From assembly GCF_900094545.1 (NCBI RefSeq), contig NZ_FMAH01000001.1, positions 372,001 to 436,000 of the forward strand: DNA of 64,000 bases, read 5' to 3'. The notes under the pieces were generated by a model. The model was given only the letters and a program-made list of their open reading frames with translations. It made no database searches and had not been told where the DNA came from. Position numbers and translations under genes: made by a program. The DNA is from Martinezella miluonensis (lineage in GTDB: Bacteria > Pseudomonadota > Alphaproteobacteria > Rhizobiales > Rhizobiaceae). This document shows, in pieces, positions 45,478-53,711 of this stretch (within the stretch, counting starts at the first letter, position 1; every line of letters begins with the position of its first letter).

Positions 45478-45505
45478 TTGATCCTAGAAAATTCATCGGT
45501 ATATA
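45478..45505 (+). promoter_or_regulatory. Probable promoter of tRNA-Ser
   Basis: TTGATC (45478-45483) and TATATA (45500-45505) with a 16-base spacer, close to the sigma-70 consensus, about 50 bases before the tRNA. TATATC two bases later would give an 18-base spacer. Confidence 0.4.
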
Positions 45506-45553
45506 TCGCGCCGTTCCCACAATAGCTCCTTTATCGGACGCGAAAGTGCAGAT

Positions 45554-45643
45554 GGACAGGTGGCCGAGTGGTTTAAGGCGCACGCCTGGAACGCGTGTGT
45601 GCGTGAAAGCGTACCGTGGGTTCGAATCCCACCTTGTCCGCCA
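45554..45643 (+). tRNA. tRNA-Ser (anticodon GGA)
   Basis: 90 bases with encoded CCA. The acceptor stem pairs GGACAGG with CTTGTCC (one G-U), the anticodon stem is CACGC/GCGTG with loop CTGGAAC (anticodon GGA, reads UCC/UCU), and the T-loop is GTTCGAATC. The long variable arm is typical of class II serine tRNAs. The D-loop wording GGCCGAGTGGTTTAAGG also fits. Confidence 0.97.
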
Positions 45644-45835
45644 TTTATGCCCTGCCCCGATCACTGCTCTCTTCGAATTCCAATAGCTATGGGCTGTCCC
45701 CTCGCTCATTTGCGAGGAAATACCTGCGCACGACCTGAAGCTGTCAAAGACCCGGCCGACGAAGCCGGCCAGGCCTGGAACTAAGCGCTTCAATAAACTC
45801 CAATCCGACGGCAGATCAGATCTTCACGGCCAGCA

Positions 45836-46738
45836 TCACGACGAGGAAACCCGAAGCTCGGCGAGATCGTCGAGCAGCTTCGGGCCGGTCGGTTCCCAGC
45901 CAAGCTTCTGGCGCGTCTTGGCGCTGGAGGCCGGCATGTCGCGCGTGGCGAACATGGAGAGCCAACCGAAGTATTCCTGAGCCTCTTCCTTGCCGACGGA
46001 TTTAACCGGCAGGTTCAGGCGGCGGCCGATGACTTCGGCGATATCGCGCATCGGCACGCCTTCCTCGGCAATCGCATGATATCTGGCATTCGGCTCGGCG
46101 CGTTCGACGACAAGGCGATAAAGACGTGCGACATCGGAAAAATGCGCAGCCGGCCAGCGATTGAGCCCATCGCCGATATAGGCGCAAACGCCCTTTTGCC
46201 TGAATATCTCGATCAAGGGGGTGATAAGCCCCTGGCTGACCGGATCATGCACCTGCGGCAGCCGCACGACCGAGACGTTGACGCCGATCTCACTGGCCAG
46301 GATCGCCGCCTCCTCGGAGGCCGCACGCGGATGCGTGTCGGAGCCGACGATGGGATTGTCTTCCCTGGCGGGCTCGCCTGGAACCGTGTTGGCGATGGGC
46401 GTGCCTGATGTGACGACCAGCGGGCGGGCCGAGCCGGCGAGAGCCGAGGCGAGCGTTGCGATGACGCGGCGATCGTCCTCGCAATTTTCAACGAATCGCG
46501 AGAAGTCGTGGTTGAAGGCAAGATGAATGACGCCGTCGGATTGGGAGGCGCCGCTTTTCAGGATTCCGATATCTTCGATCGTTCCACGAAGGACCTCGGC
46601 GCCAGCGGCGGCAAGCGCCACCGCCTTCTCCTTCGAGCGGCAAAGGCCGAGCACCTGATGGCCGGCCGCGATCAATTCCCTCACGACATTCGAGCCGATG
46701 TTTCCGGTCGCGCCAGTCACAAAAATACGCATAGGCAT
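45836..46738 (-). CDS. SDR-family (atypical, SDR5-like) oxidoreductase
   Basis: 300 residues from ATG 46738 (AAGGAG just ahead; ATG 46732 is the alternative). Rossmann motif FVTGATGNIGSNV at the N-terminus and a C-terminal substrate region (WEPTGPKLLDDL). The active-site Tyr-x3-Lys of classical SDRs is not evident, as in SDR5/NmrA-type enzymes. It is divergent from an XRE regulator at 46826 across a short region with a 22-bp direct repeat, so it is the likely target of that regulator. Substrate unknown. Confidence 0.85.
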   Translation of the reverse strand: MPMRIFVTGATGNIGSNVVRELIAAGHQVLGLCRSKEKAVALAAAGAEVLRGTIEDIGILKSGASQSDGVIHLAFNHDFSRFVENCEDDRRVIATLASALAGSARPLVVTSGTPIANTVPGEPAREDNPIVGSDTHPRAASEEAAILASEIGVNVSVVRLPQVHDPVSQGLITPLIEIFRQKGVCAYIGDGLNRWPAAHFSDVARLYRLVVERAEPNARYHAIAEEGVPMRDIAEVIGRRLNLPVKSVGKEEAQEYFGWLSMFATRDMPASSAKTRQKLGWEPTGPKLLDDLAELRVSSS

Positions 46739-46778
46739 AGTCTCCTTATTTCGTCGGAGACAAATCTGTGCCCATCGG

Positions 46779-46815
46779 TTATTCTGGTAAAGTAGTGACC
46801 TTATCCTAGTAAAAG
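46779..46815. promoter_or_regulatory. Direct repeat with 22-bp period, probable XRE operator
   Basis: TTATTCTGGTAAAG (46779-46792) and TTATCCTAGTAAAAG (46801-46815) are near-identical and their starts are 22 bases apart, two helical turns, so a regulator could bind both on one face. The repeat lies between the divergent starts of the SDR (46738) and the XRE regulator (46826), with the second copy only 10 bases before the regulator's ATG. Confidence 0.45.
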
Positions 46816-46825
46816 AACTAACAGG

Positions 46826-47698
46826 ATGACCGATCTTCTCGAAACGGAGAACTTGCTCGGGACCTATCTGAGGGACCGGCGTGCCAAACTCGACCCATCC
46901 GTCCTCGGCTTTGCCTCGGAACGGCGCCGGACGCCCGGACTGCGACGCGAGGAAGTGGCGCAGCGCGCCAATATCAGCCCGACATGGTACACATGGCTGG
47001 AACAGGGGCGCGGCGGCGCACCCTCCGCCGACGTGCTCGACCGGATCGCGCGCGCACTCATGCTGACGGAGGTGGAACGCGAACATCTATTCCTGCTCGG
47101 CCTCGGCCGCCCGCCCGAAGCCCGCTACCGCAGGAATGATGGCGTGACGCCGCGGCTGCAGCGCGTGCTCGATGCCCTGGAGCCTTGCCCTGCCCTCATC
47201 AGGACCGCCACCTGGGACGTCATCGCGTGGAACCGGGCGGCCCCCGTGATGCTGACAGACTACGGATCGCTGCCGCCGGAAGAGCGCAATATCCTGCGCT
47301 ACATCTTCCTCGATCCGCGCGCCCGCGCCATGCAATATGACTGGGAAAGCGTGGCTCGTTTCGCCTTGGGTGCATTCCGTGTCGACGCGGCCCGCGCTGG
47401 CGCGGCAACCGAAGTAGAGCCTTTCGTGGCGGAACTTTGCCGCGTCAGCCCAGAATTCAGGGCCATGTGGCGCGATAACGACGTTCCCGGCACCCATACT
47501 GAAGCCATCAAGCATATACGCCATCCGGTTCTCGGCCCGCTCGCATTCGAATATTCGGCTTTTTCGGTCGACGGCCGCACGGATCTCAGCATGGTCGTCT
47601 ACAATCCGGCAACATCAGATGATGCCGAGCGGATCAAATCATTGCTCCCGACTTTACCCTCGGATGGCGCCGCTTCCGACGAGCCCCGCACGCCATGA
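46826..47698 (+). CDS. XRE-type regulator with MmyB-like ligand domain
   Basis: 290 residues. An N-terminal helix-turn-helix (RTPGLRREEVAQRANISPTW, WLEQGRGG) covers about residues 10-85, and a C-terminal MmyB-like PAS-fold domain (about 110-270, with WDVIAWNRAA and RDNDVPGTHTEAIKHIRHP) would sense a small or fatty molecule. Homologues often sit next to, and regulate, a divergent SDR gene as here. Confidence 0.9.
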   Translation: MTDLLETENLLGTYLRDRRAKLDPSVLGFASERRRTPGLRREEVAQRANISPTWYTWLEQGRGGAPSADVLDRIARALMLTEVEREHLFLLGLGRPPEARYRRNDGVTPRLQRVLDALEPCPALIRTATWDVIAWNRAAPVMLTDYGSLPPEERNILRYIFLDPRARAMQYDWESVARFALGAFRVDAARAGAATEVEPFVAELCRVSPEFRAMWRDNDVPGTHTEAIKHIRHPVLGPLAFEYSAFSVDGRTDLSMVVYNPATSDDAERIKSLLPTLPSDGAASDEPRTP

Positions 47699-47705
47699 GA
47701 AACCG

Positions 47706-47873
47706 ATGATCGTCGAACCCTTGTCGGACGAAGTTATCAAGGAGAGTGTCGACGAGGTTTTCCTGCGGCTGCTCAGGTGGCGGACCTCTTCATATGCGAT
47801 CAGCGTGACGACGGAAAATTATGCAACGAAGGGCAACGACAACCGCCCCTACATCGTGGCCCGCAAGAGATAG
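47706..47873 (+). CDS. Possible 55-residue protein after the XRE regulator
   Basis: ATG 47706 lies 8 bases past the XRE stop. The 55-residue product (MIVEPLSDEVIKESVDEVF...) has normal codon use but no ribosome site and no recognisable domain. It could be a real small gene read through from the regulator or a chance frame. Confidence 0.4.
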   Translation: MIVEPLSDEVIKESVDEVFLRLLRWRTSSYAISVTTENYATKGNDNRPYIVARKR

Positions 47874-48125
47874 GAGGACAGGCCGGCGTCGCATCTTGAT
47901 CATCTTTCGATTGACGCTGGCGATGAGTCCGACCTAAATTCCGCTCGTCGAAAATGGCTGGCTTGGTCTCGGTAGGCCCAAGCCCATCTCCACAAACGGA
48001 GTGACTCTATTCCACGCCCAGCGTGAGATTCCCCGACAGTCCCGGCGCCTCGAGCGCGTTCTGGGTCTGCCCGGCGGCCATCCGACGATGCTCCTTCGGC
48101 AGACCGTATTCGAAGGAGCCATTTC

Positions 48126-48866
48126 ATGTTCATCATCGATAAATCCCAGCCGATCCTCGTTTACCTCGCCGGCGGCGTGCAGGGCGGTGCCGTCGTCCGC
48201 GCCGCGCTTCGACACGGCTTCAAGGTCAGGGCGCTTGTCCGTAACCCGAAACGCGTTCCGGCACTGGCGGCGCTCGGCATCGAGCTTGCGGAAAGCGACC
48301 TCCGCGATCCGGCATCGCCCATGCCGTGCTGCAGCTCCCGATCGGCTCGCAAGAGGATATGCGTATCCAAGCCGAGAATGCAGTCTCGGCGTCCCCCACC
48401 TACGGTCTGAAATCCGTTGTCCTGAAACTCGCCAGCGCCAGCCGTCCGGCACCTTGCGAAGAAGCGAGCTTCGTCGCCAACGCGATGATCGAGGAGGTGG
48501 CCCGCCGGTCGGGCCTGCCGTTCACAATTGTCCGGCCCACCATGTATCTTGACAATCTTCTGAAGCCTTCGGCGCGAACGGAAATCGTTCAGCAGCGGGT
48601 ATTCGCGCCGCCGATTGCCGAATCCCAACGCATTGCATGGACATCGACCGATGACTGCGCCCGCGCGGCAGTAACCCTGCTGGAACGCGGCATCGATGCC
48701 GGCGATCACCGTATCGCAGGACCGGAAAGCGTAGGCGGTGGCGAGCTCGCGGCGCGGATTGGCGCGGGCCACGGGGCAGCCGGTGCAGCTTGACATCCGG
48801 GCGCAGGACGGCCGGCCCATCGGCCCGGACGAAACGGTTATCGTAAGAATACCGGAAGGAAAATAG
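48126..48866 (+). pseudogene. Decayed NmrA-like NAD(P)-binding protein gene
   Basis: A homologous protein continues across three frames. Frame one from ATG 48126 has ILVYLAGGVQGGAVVRAALR (the Rossmann start) up to LRDPAS near 48310. Frame two then gives AVLQLPIGSQEDM through GGGELAARIG, and a third gives TGQPVQLDIRAQDGRP to the stop at 48864-48866. The first shift also loses about ten residues that the family has here. Two frame changes within 550 bases point to a pseudogene unless they are sequencing errors. Before decay it was an NmrA/SDR5-type redox-sensing or quinone-oxidoreductase-like protein. Confidence 0.75.
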
Positions 48867-48895
48867 GAGGACGCAAACACCCTCCTGAGCCGGCC

Positions 48896-49777
48896 TTAAA
48901 ACACCAGCGACCGATGAAGCTGCGCGCCGGCCCAGGCGCCGTCGCCCACAGCCAGCGACACCGAATGCGGTATGCGCGAGACATCGCCACAAGCGAAAGC
49001 GCCGGGAACGGTGCTTTCCTTCATGGTGTCTGTCTGGATCTGCGTGCCGAAAGGCGTTTCCTCGAGCGTGCAGCCGAGCCGCTCGGCAATCGGGCTCGAG
49101 GGCGCATTGCGCGATGCAGTGAAGAGCCCGGCAAATTGCAGCAGGCGACCATCGGCCAGACGCACGTCGGCCTTCCCCTCCAGCCTTGCGATCGGCGTTT
49201 CCTCGATCGTTACGCCACGAGCGGCGAGATCGGCGCGCTGCGCCTCATCCGGGACGAATGCGCCATTGAGAAAGAGCGTCACATCACCCCATTCCGGCAG
49301 GAGCTGCGCCTGATGCAGCGACATCGGCCCTGTGGCGATGCAGCCGATGCGGCCCTGATCGAGCTCGTAGCCGTGGCAATAGGGGCAGTGGAAGACGTTT
49401 CTACCCCAGCGTTCGCCGAGACCCTCGATGGCCGGCAGCATATCGGATACGCCGGTCGCAAAGAGAAGCCGGCGGCCATCATGACGCGCACCATCGGCAG
49501 TCGTGACGACAAAGGCATCCTTTTCGCCCTCCGCTCGCTCGGCATTGCCCTCGACCCAGGTCAGTGTCGGATAGACTAGGAGTTGCTCGCGCGCCTTGCC
49601 GGCAATCTCCGCAGGATCGACACTATCCTGCCCGAGAAAGCCGTGGGACTCCGTGGCGAAGCGATTGCGGCGCTTGCCGGCGTCGATGACCAGCACCTTG
49701 CGGCGGGCACGGAGAAGCTGGAGGGCGGCCGCCATTCCGGCGTAGCTGCCCCCGATGACGATAACGTCGTGGCTCAT
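48896..49777 (-). CDS. TrxB-like NAD(P)/FAD-dependent oxidoreductase
   Basis: 293 residues. FAD motif VIVIGGSYAGMAAALQ at the N-terminus, redox pair Cys131/Cys134 in FHCPYCHGYE and the C-terminal FAD motif GAFACGDVSR. The layout is that of thioredoxin-reductase-like flavoproteins, but the NADPH-binding stretch is short, so the electron partner may be something other than thioredoxin. Its ATG overlaps the stop of the Rrf2 regulator, so the two genes form an operon. Confidence 0.9.
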   Translation of the reverse strand: MSHDVIVIGGSYAGMAAALQLLRARRKVLVIDAGKRRNRFATESHGFLGQDSVDPAEIAGKAREQLLVYPTLTWVEGNAERAEGEKDAFVVTTADGARHDGRRLLFATGVSDMLPAIEGLGERWGRNVFHCPYCHGYELDQGRIGCIATGPMSLHQAQLLPEWGDVTLFLNGAFVPDEAQRADLAARGVTIEETPIARLEGKADVRLADGRLLQFAGLFTASRNAPSSPIAERLGCTLEETPFGTQIQTDTMKESTVPGAFACGDVSRIPHSVSLAVGDGAWAGAQLHRSLVF

Positions 49778-50223
49778 GATATGGTCCTTCTTTCACGCCA
49801 CTCTGCATGGCGCCGCGCGAAGTCGACGGCGAGATCGGCGAGGGTGACGGTTTCAAAACGCTTGAGCAGCAGTGCTTCAGCCTCGGCGAAAGCGTCGTCG
49901 AGCACGGAATTGACCGCCTGTTCGACGAGGCATTCGGGCGTTTCATTGCGATTGCCGATGGCAAAAACCGCAGGTTCGCCGAGCGCCTCATGCAACTGGC
50001 GCAGGGTCACCGCGCCGAGATCGGCGGCAATCGTCCAGCCGCCGGTATGCCCCTTGGCGGAACTGACGATGCCGACCTCACGCAGAAGCCCCATGGTGCG
50101 TCGCACAACGACCGGATTGGTGTTCATGCACTGCGCCAAAGTCTCGGATGTGACGGGACCATCCTGCTCGGCCATATGGAGCAAGGCGTGCAAGACGGAG
50201 GAAAGGCGGCTGTCTCTTTTCAT
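49774..50223 (-). CDS. Rrf2 family transcriptional regulator
   Basis: 149 residues. A winged helix at the N-terminus (SSVLHALLHMAEQDGPVTS, MNTNPVVVRRTMGLLRE) followed by an Rrf2 wing with GHTGGWTI. The three-cysteine Fe-S cluster motif of IscR and NsrR is absent; only isolated cysteines remain, so it is not expected to bind an Fe-S cluster in that way. It controls the flavoprotein that overlaps it (ATGA) or senses redox through a thiol. Confidence 0.88.
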   Translation of the reverse strand: MKRDSRLSSVLHALLHMAEQDGPVTSETLAQCMNTNPVVVRRTMGLLREVGIVSSAKGHTGGWTIAADLGAVTLRQLHEALGEPAVFAIGNRNETPECLVEQAVNSVLDDAFAEAEALLLKRFETVTLADLAVDFARRHAEWRERRTIS

Positions 50224-50289
50224 GTAACTTCAATTATTACAATTCGAAGCGGCAATCAAGGGGCTTCGCGGACGAGAGAAGCCGCCGAG

Positions 50290-50874
50290 CTAGATGCGCA
50301 CTTTGAAACGGACGTCGCGCGCCGAGGCACAAATGCGCACCTCATCACCGAGCGACCATTCCGCGGCTCTGGCCGCCATCACCGCCGGAACGCCCTGCGA
50401 CCCCGGCCCGGCAGGGACGTCATAGGTGGCATGGGCATCGTGCGGCAGCAGCACACCGTAGCCGCGCTCCAGCACTGCCCGTGCCGTCGCGGCAACGCAC
50501 ATTTCCGAGAGCACACCGCAGATGGCAAGATCACGCACGCCGGAGGCTTTAAGAATGCCGTCAAGATCGGTGCCTTCGAAGCCATCATCCTCGGCCTTTC
50601 TGACCACCCTCTCGCCGGGACGAGGCGGAAAATGCAGCTCCCATCCAGGCTGAAACGGCTCGTCCACGGCGCCAGGTTGGCCATCGTTCTGCAGGAATAT
50701 CACCGGCGCACCGGCGCTGCGGGCTTGAGCCAGCAGCACGGCGATCATCGATAGCAGCTCACCATGACCAGGCACGGCTTCCGTCCCCTGCACGAAAGCG
50801 CTCTGGACATCGACGACAAGCAGCCCATCCACCGGGAGATGATGATCGCCGATCTCGTACTGCTCCTTTTTCAT
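50290..50874 (-). CDS. Cysteine hydrolase, isochorismatase family
   Basis: 194 residues with a complete catalytic triad: Asp22 (LLVVDVQSAF), Lys93 (RVVRKAEDD) and Cys126 (LSEMCVAATA). Family members hydrolyse nicotinamide, isochorismate, N-carbamoyl or related amides; the side chains around the triad do not decide which. The start could also be ATG 50892. Confidence 0.85.
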   Translation of the reverse strand: MKKEQYEIGDHHLPVDGLLVVDVQSAFVQGTEAVPGHGELLSMIAVLLAQARSAGAPVIFLQNDGQPGAVDEPFQPGWELHFPPRPGERVVRKAEDDGFEGTDLDGILKASGVRDLAICGVLSEMCVAATARAVLERGYGVLLPHDAHATYDVPAGPGSQGVPAVMAARAAEWSLGDEVRICASARDVRFKVRI

Positions 50875-50952
50875 GGTCGCTCGATCCGGCATTTGAAGAA
50901 AACTTCACATCATATGGAGGCGCACCCGACGAACTGACAAGGTCGATCTCAA

Positions 50953-51702
50953 CTACAAAAATGCCCTGAAGATCATTTCAGCGCCAAGCATAAGAAGGCA
51001 CACCAGAAACCATCGGCGGAAGGTTGTCGGGCTGACGCGATTGCGGATGATTTGCCCTGCCCACATGCCGGCGAGCGCCGGGATGATAGCAAGGGCCGAC
51101 ATTGCCAGATTGTCCATGCGAAAGGCGCCGTGCCATGCAAGCGCGCCGGCCAGCGCCACCGTCGAAACCGTGAAGGAAAGGCCGAGGGCCTGAACCAAGT
51201 CATCCTTCTCGAGGCCGAGCGCCTGAAGATAGGGAACTGCGGGCACGACGAAGACACCCGTGGCTCCGGTCAGAAGGCCGGTCGCCAGGCCAATGGCGGG
51301 CGACATCAACGGCTCCAGTTTCGCAGGCACACGAAGCTGGCGGGCGAGCAGCGCATGGGCGGCATAGAGGACGAGTGCGGCGCCCAAGGCACCTGTCGTC
51401 AGCAGCGAGTTGCCGCTGGCAAGGAAGGATGAGCCGGCGAAAGTGCCGGCCACGACCAAGGCGGTCAGCAGCCAGAACCGGCGCGCAAGCCTGCCGAAAC
51501 TCGGACCAGCCAGCAGCTGCCAGGCATTCGTCACGAAGGACGGCGCGATCAGCAGGCCTGCCGCCGCGAGCGGCGAGATCAATGCGCCGAGCACGCCCAT
51601 CGCCACAGTCGGCAGCCCCATGCCGGTCACGCCCTTGACGATGCCGGCGGCGAAGAAAGTCGCGAAGATCGCGGCAACAAGCCATATCGAATGATCCATC
51701 AT
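50953..51702 (-). CDS. TauE/SafE family transporter
   Basis: 249 residues, about eight helices in two repeats with the family glycine/proline pattern (GVTGMGLPTVAMGVLG in the first, GATGVFVVPAVPYL in the second). The family moves sulfite, sulfoacetate or other organic anions. It is divergent from the LysR regulator at 51800, whose probable site lies between them. Confidence 0.87.
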   Translation of the reverse strand: MMDHSIWLVAAIFATFFAAGIVKGVTGMGLPTVAMGVLGALISPLAAAGLLIAPSFVTNAWQLLAGPSFGRLARRFWLLTALVVAGTFAGSSFLASGNSLLTTGALGAALVLYAAHALLARQLRVPAKLEPLMSPAIGLATGLLTGATGVFVVPAVPYLQALGLEKDDLVQALGLSFTVSTVALAGALAWHGAFRMDNLAMSALAIIPALAGMWAGQIIRNRVSPTTFRRWFLVCLLMLGAEMIFRAFL

Positions 51703-51753
51703 GCCCCTTCCCTAGCAAGTCCGGACAAGGAGACAATGCGGATGATGCGAAGG

Positions 51754-51778
51754 CAGGCTTCGGCTATGCCGAAGCCTG
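51754..51778. promoter_or_regulatory. Perfect inverted repeat before lysR, probable operator
   Basis: CAGGCTTCGGC (51754-51764), three bases, GCCGAAGCCTG (51768-51778), an exact 11-bp palindrome in the 97-base region between the divergent TauE and LysR genes. It contains a T-N11-A (51760-51772) as LysR proteins require. Confidence 0.45.
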
Positions 51779-51799
51779 GATATGCTGTAGTTTTCGGTC

Positions 51800-52687
51800 A
51801 TGCGTTTCGATCTGACTGACCTTCGCCTCTTCCTTGCCGTCGTCGACGCCGGCAGCATTACCCATGGAGCAGCCGACGTCGGACTTTCGCTGCCGGCCGC
51901 CAGCGAGCGGCTGCGCGACATGGAGGCCAATGGCGGCGTGCAGCTTCTGGAGCGCGGGCGGCGCGGCATCAGTCCTACGGCGGCCGGGGAAGCGCTGGCG
52001 CATCATGCGCGCGTGATCCAACGGCAATTGGCGCAGATGCACGGCGAACTCGGCGAGCACGCCAGCGGTCTGCGGGCGACGATCCGGCTTGTCGCCAATA
52101 CCGCCTCCATCACCGAGTTCCTGCCCAAGCGCCTTGCCACTTGGATGGCCGGGCATCCGCAGATCGATATCGAGCTCAAGGAACGCCAGAGCATCGAAAT
52201 CGCAAGAGCCGTTTCGGGGGGATTGGCGGACATCGGCATCCTCTCGGACGCCGTCGATACGTCGGGCCTGATATTGCAACCCTTCGCCATCGACCGGCTC
52301 GTGGTGGTCCTGCCTCGCGATCATGCACTTGCGGCAGCGAAACGGATCGCTTTTGCCGATATCCTGCATGAGCATTTCATCGGACTTGCAGGCGGGGCAC
52401 TACAGGACCACATCGACGCGCAGGCCGCCAGGCTCGGCACAAGGCTGAAGATGCGTGTACGGCTGCGGACCCTCGAGGCCATCTGCGAGATGGCCGCCTG
52501 CGGCATCGGTCTCGGAATCGTACCGGTATCAGCCGCGCGGCGCTGCAGCCGCTCGATGGGGATAGCCGCCTTGCGCCTTACCGACAGCTGGGCGACGCGC
52601 AAGCTTTCGGTCTGCATACGTTCACTGGAAGATCTGCCGCCGCAGGCCCGCGATCTTTTCGAGCATCTGGCGGCGACGAAACCGTAA
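51800..52687 (+). CDS. LysR family transcriptional regulator
   Basis: 295 residues. Helix-turn-helix at about 1-60 (MRFDLTDLRLFLAVVDAGS, GLSLPAASERLRDME) and an effector domain at about 90-290. Divergent from the TauE/SafE transporter across a region with a perfect 11-bp palindrome, which makes that transporter its probable target. Confidence 0.92.
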   Translation: MRFDLTDLRLFLAVVDAGSITHGAADVGLSLPAASERLRDMEANGGVQLLERGRRGISPTAAGEALAHHARVIQRQLAQMHGELGEHASGLRATIRLVANTASITEFLPKRLATWMAGHPQIDIELKERQSIEIARAVSGGLADIGILSDAVDTSGLILQPFAIDRLVVVLPRDHALAAAKRIAFADILHEHFIGLAGGALQDHIDAQAARLGTRLKMRVRLRTLEAICEMAACGIGLGIVPVSAARRCSRSMGIAALRLTDSWATRKLSVCIRSLEDLPPQARDLFEHLAATKP

Positions 52688-52768
52688 GCTGTGTTGGAAA
52701 AACCATCGCGGATCGAATAGGTTCGCTCGCATTGCTGTCTGGAGAAGGCGGCCTGTTGGGAGGTCAGC

Positions 52769-53575
52769 ATGGAACTTCGGGATGATAATCTCGATCGATT
52801 CGAGGCAGAAGGGGCAGCACCCTTGCCGGACACGGAAACACGCGGCCATGTCGATCACGACGGCGCCCGCATATGGTATGCATCCTACGGCAGCGGCACT
52901 CCGGTGATCCTCCTTCATGGCGGGCTCGGAAACAGCGGCAACTGGGGCTATCAGGTGCCGGCACTGATCGAAGCCGGCCATCGTGCCATCGTCATCGACA
53001 GCCGCGGTCACGGCCGCAGCACGCGCAACGAGCGGCCCTATACCTACGAGCTGATGGCCTCCGACGTTTTGGCCGTCATGGACAGGCTGAAGATCGGGAA
53101 AGCAGCCGTTGCCGGATGGAGCGACGGTGCCTGCGTCGGCATGATCCTTGGACGAACCCATCCGGAGCGGATTTCCGGAGTGTTCTTCTTCGCCTGCAAC
53201 ATGGACCCCAGCGGCACGAAGGAATTCGTGGCAACGCCGATCATCGAACGCTGTTTTTCCCGGCACACGAAGGATTATGCCGCCCTATCGGCCGCGCCTG
53301 ATGAGTTCGATGCCTTCGTCGAGGCCGTCGGCCTGATGCAGCGGACGGAGCCGAATTACACCATCGCCGATCTCGCCGACATCCACGTGCCCGTCGTCAT
53401 CGTGCACAGCGAGCATGACGAGTTCATCAAGCGCGAACATGCCGATTATCTCGTGCGGCACATTCCGGGCGCGGAAATGATCCTTCTGCCCGGCGTCAGT
53501 CACTTCGCACCCTTGCAGCGACCGGCTCAGTTCAACGCCGCCCTGCTCGCGTTCCTCGCTCGGATTCCGGCCTGA
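52769..53575 (+). CDS. Alpha/beta hydrolase
   Basis: 268 residues. Triad: Ser118 (AGWSDGACV), Asp217 (HSEHDEFI) and His245 (PGVSHFAPL); the oxyanion hole is at LLHGGLGNSG. It follows the LysR gene by 81 bases in the same direction. Substrate unknown. Confidence 0.89.
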   Translation: MELRDDNLDRFEAEGAAPLPDTETRGHVDHDGARIWYASYGSGTPVILLHGGLGNSGNWGYQVPALIEAGHRAIVIDSRGHGRSTRNERPYTYELMASDVLAVMDRLKIGKAAVAGWSDGACVGMILGRTHPERISGVFFFACNMDPSGTKEFVATPIIERCFSRHTKDYAALSAAPDEFDAFVEAVGLMQRTEPNYTIADLADIHVPVVIVHSEHDEFIKREHADYLVRHIPGAEMILLPGVSHFAPLQRPAQFNAALLAFLARIPA

Positions 53576-53607
53576 CATTAGATTCAGTTGCGCACGTCCG
53601 ATTGTTG

Positions 53608-53634
53608 GAATAAATGATGACCATCATCTTATTC
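53608..53634. promoter_or_regulatory. Inverted repeat upstream of the alkene reductase
   Basis: GAATAAATGATG (53608-53619), two bases, CATCATCTTATTC (53622-53634), with one extra base in the right arm; the central ATGATG-AC-CATCAT is perfect. It lies about 80 bases before the reductase start and is a good size for a repressor dimer. Confidence 0.4.
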
Positions 53635-53711
53635 GAACTCCCGAGACCGAATCGCCACTGACAGGCCCTTCCGCCCCGGGGAGCAATTTTGGCTCCAGGC
53701 AGGAGAATTTC

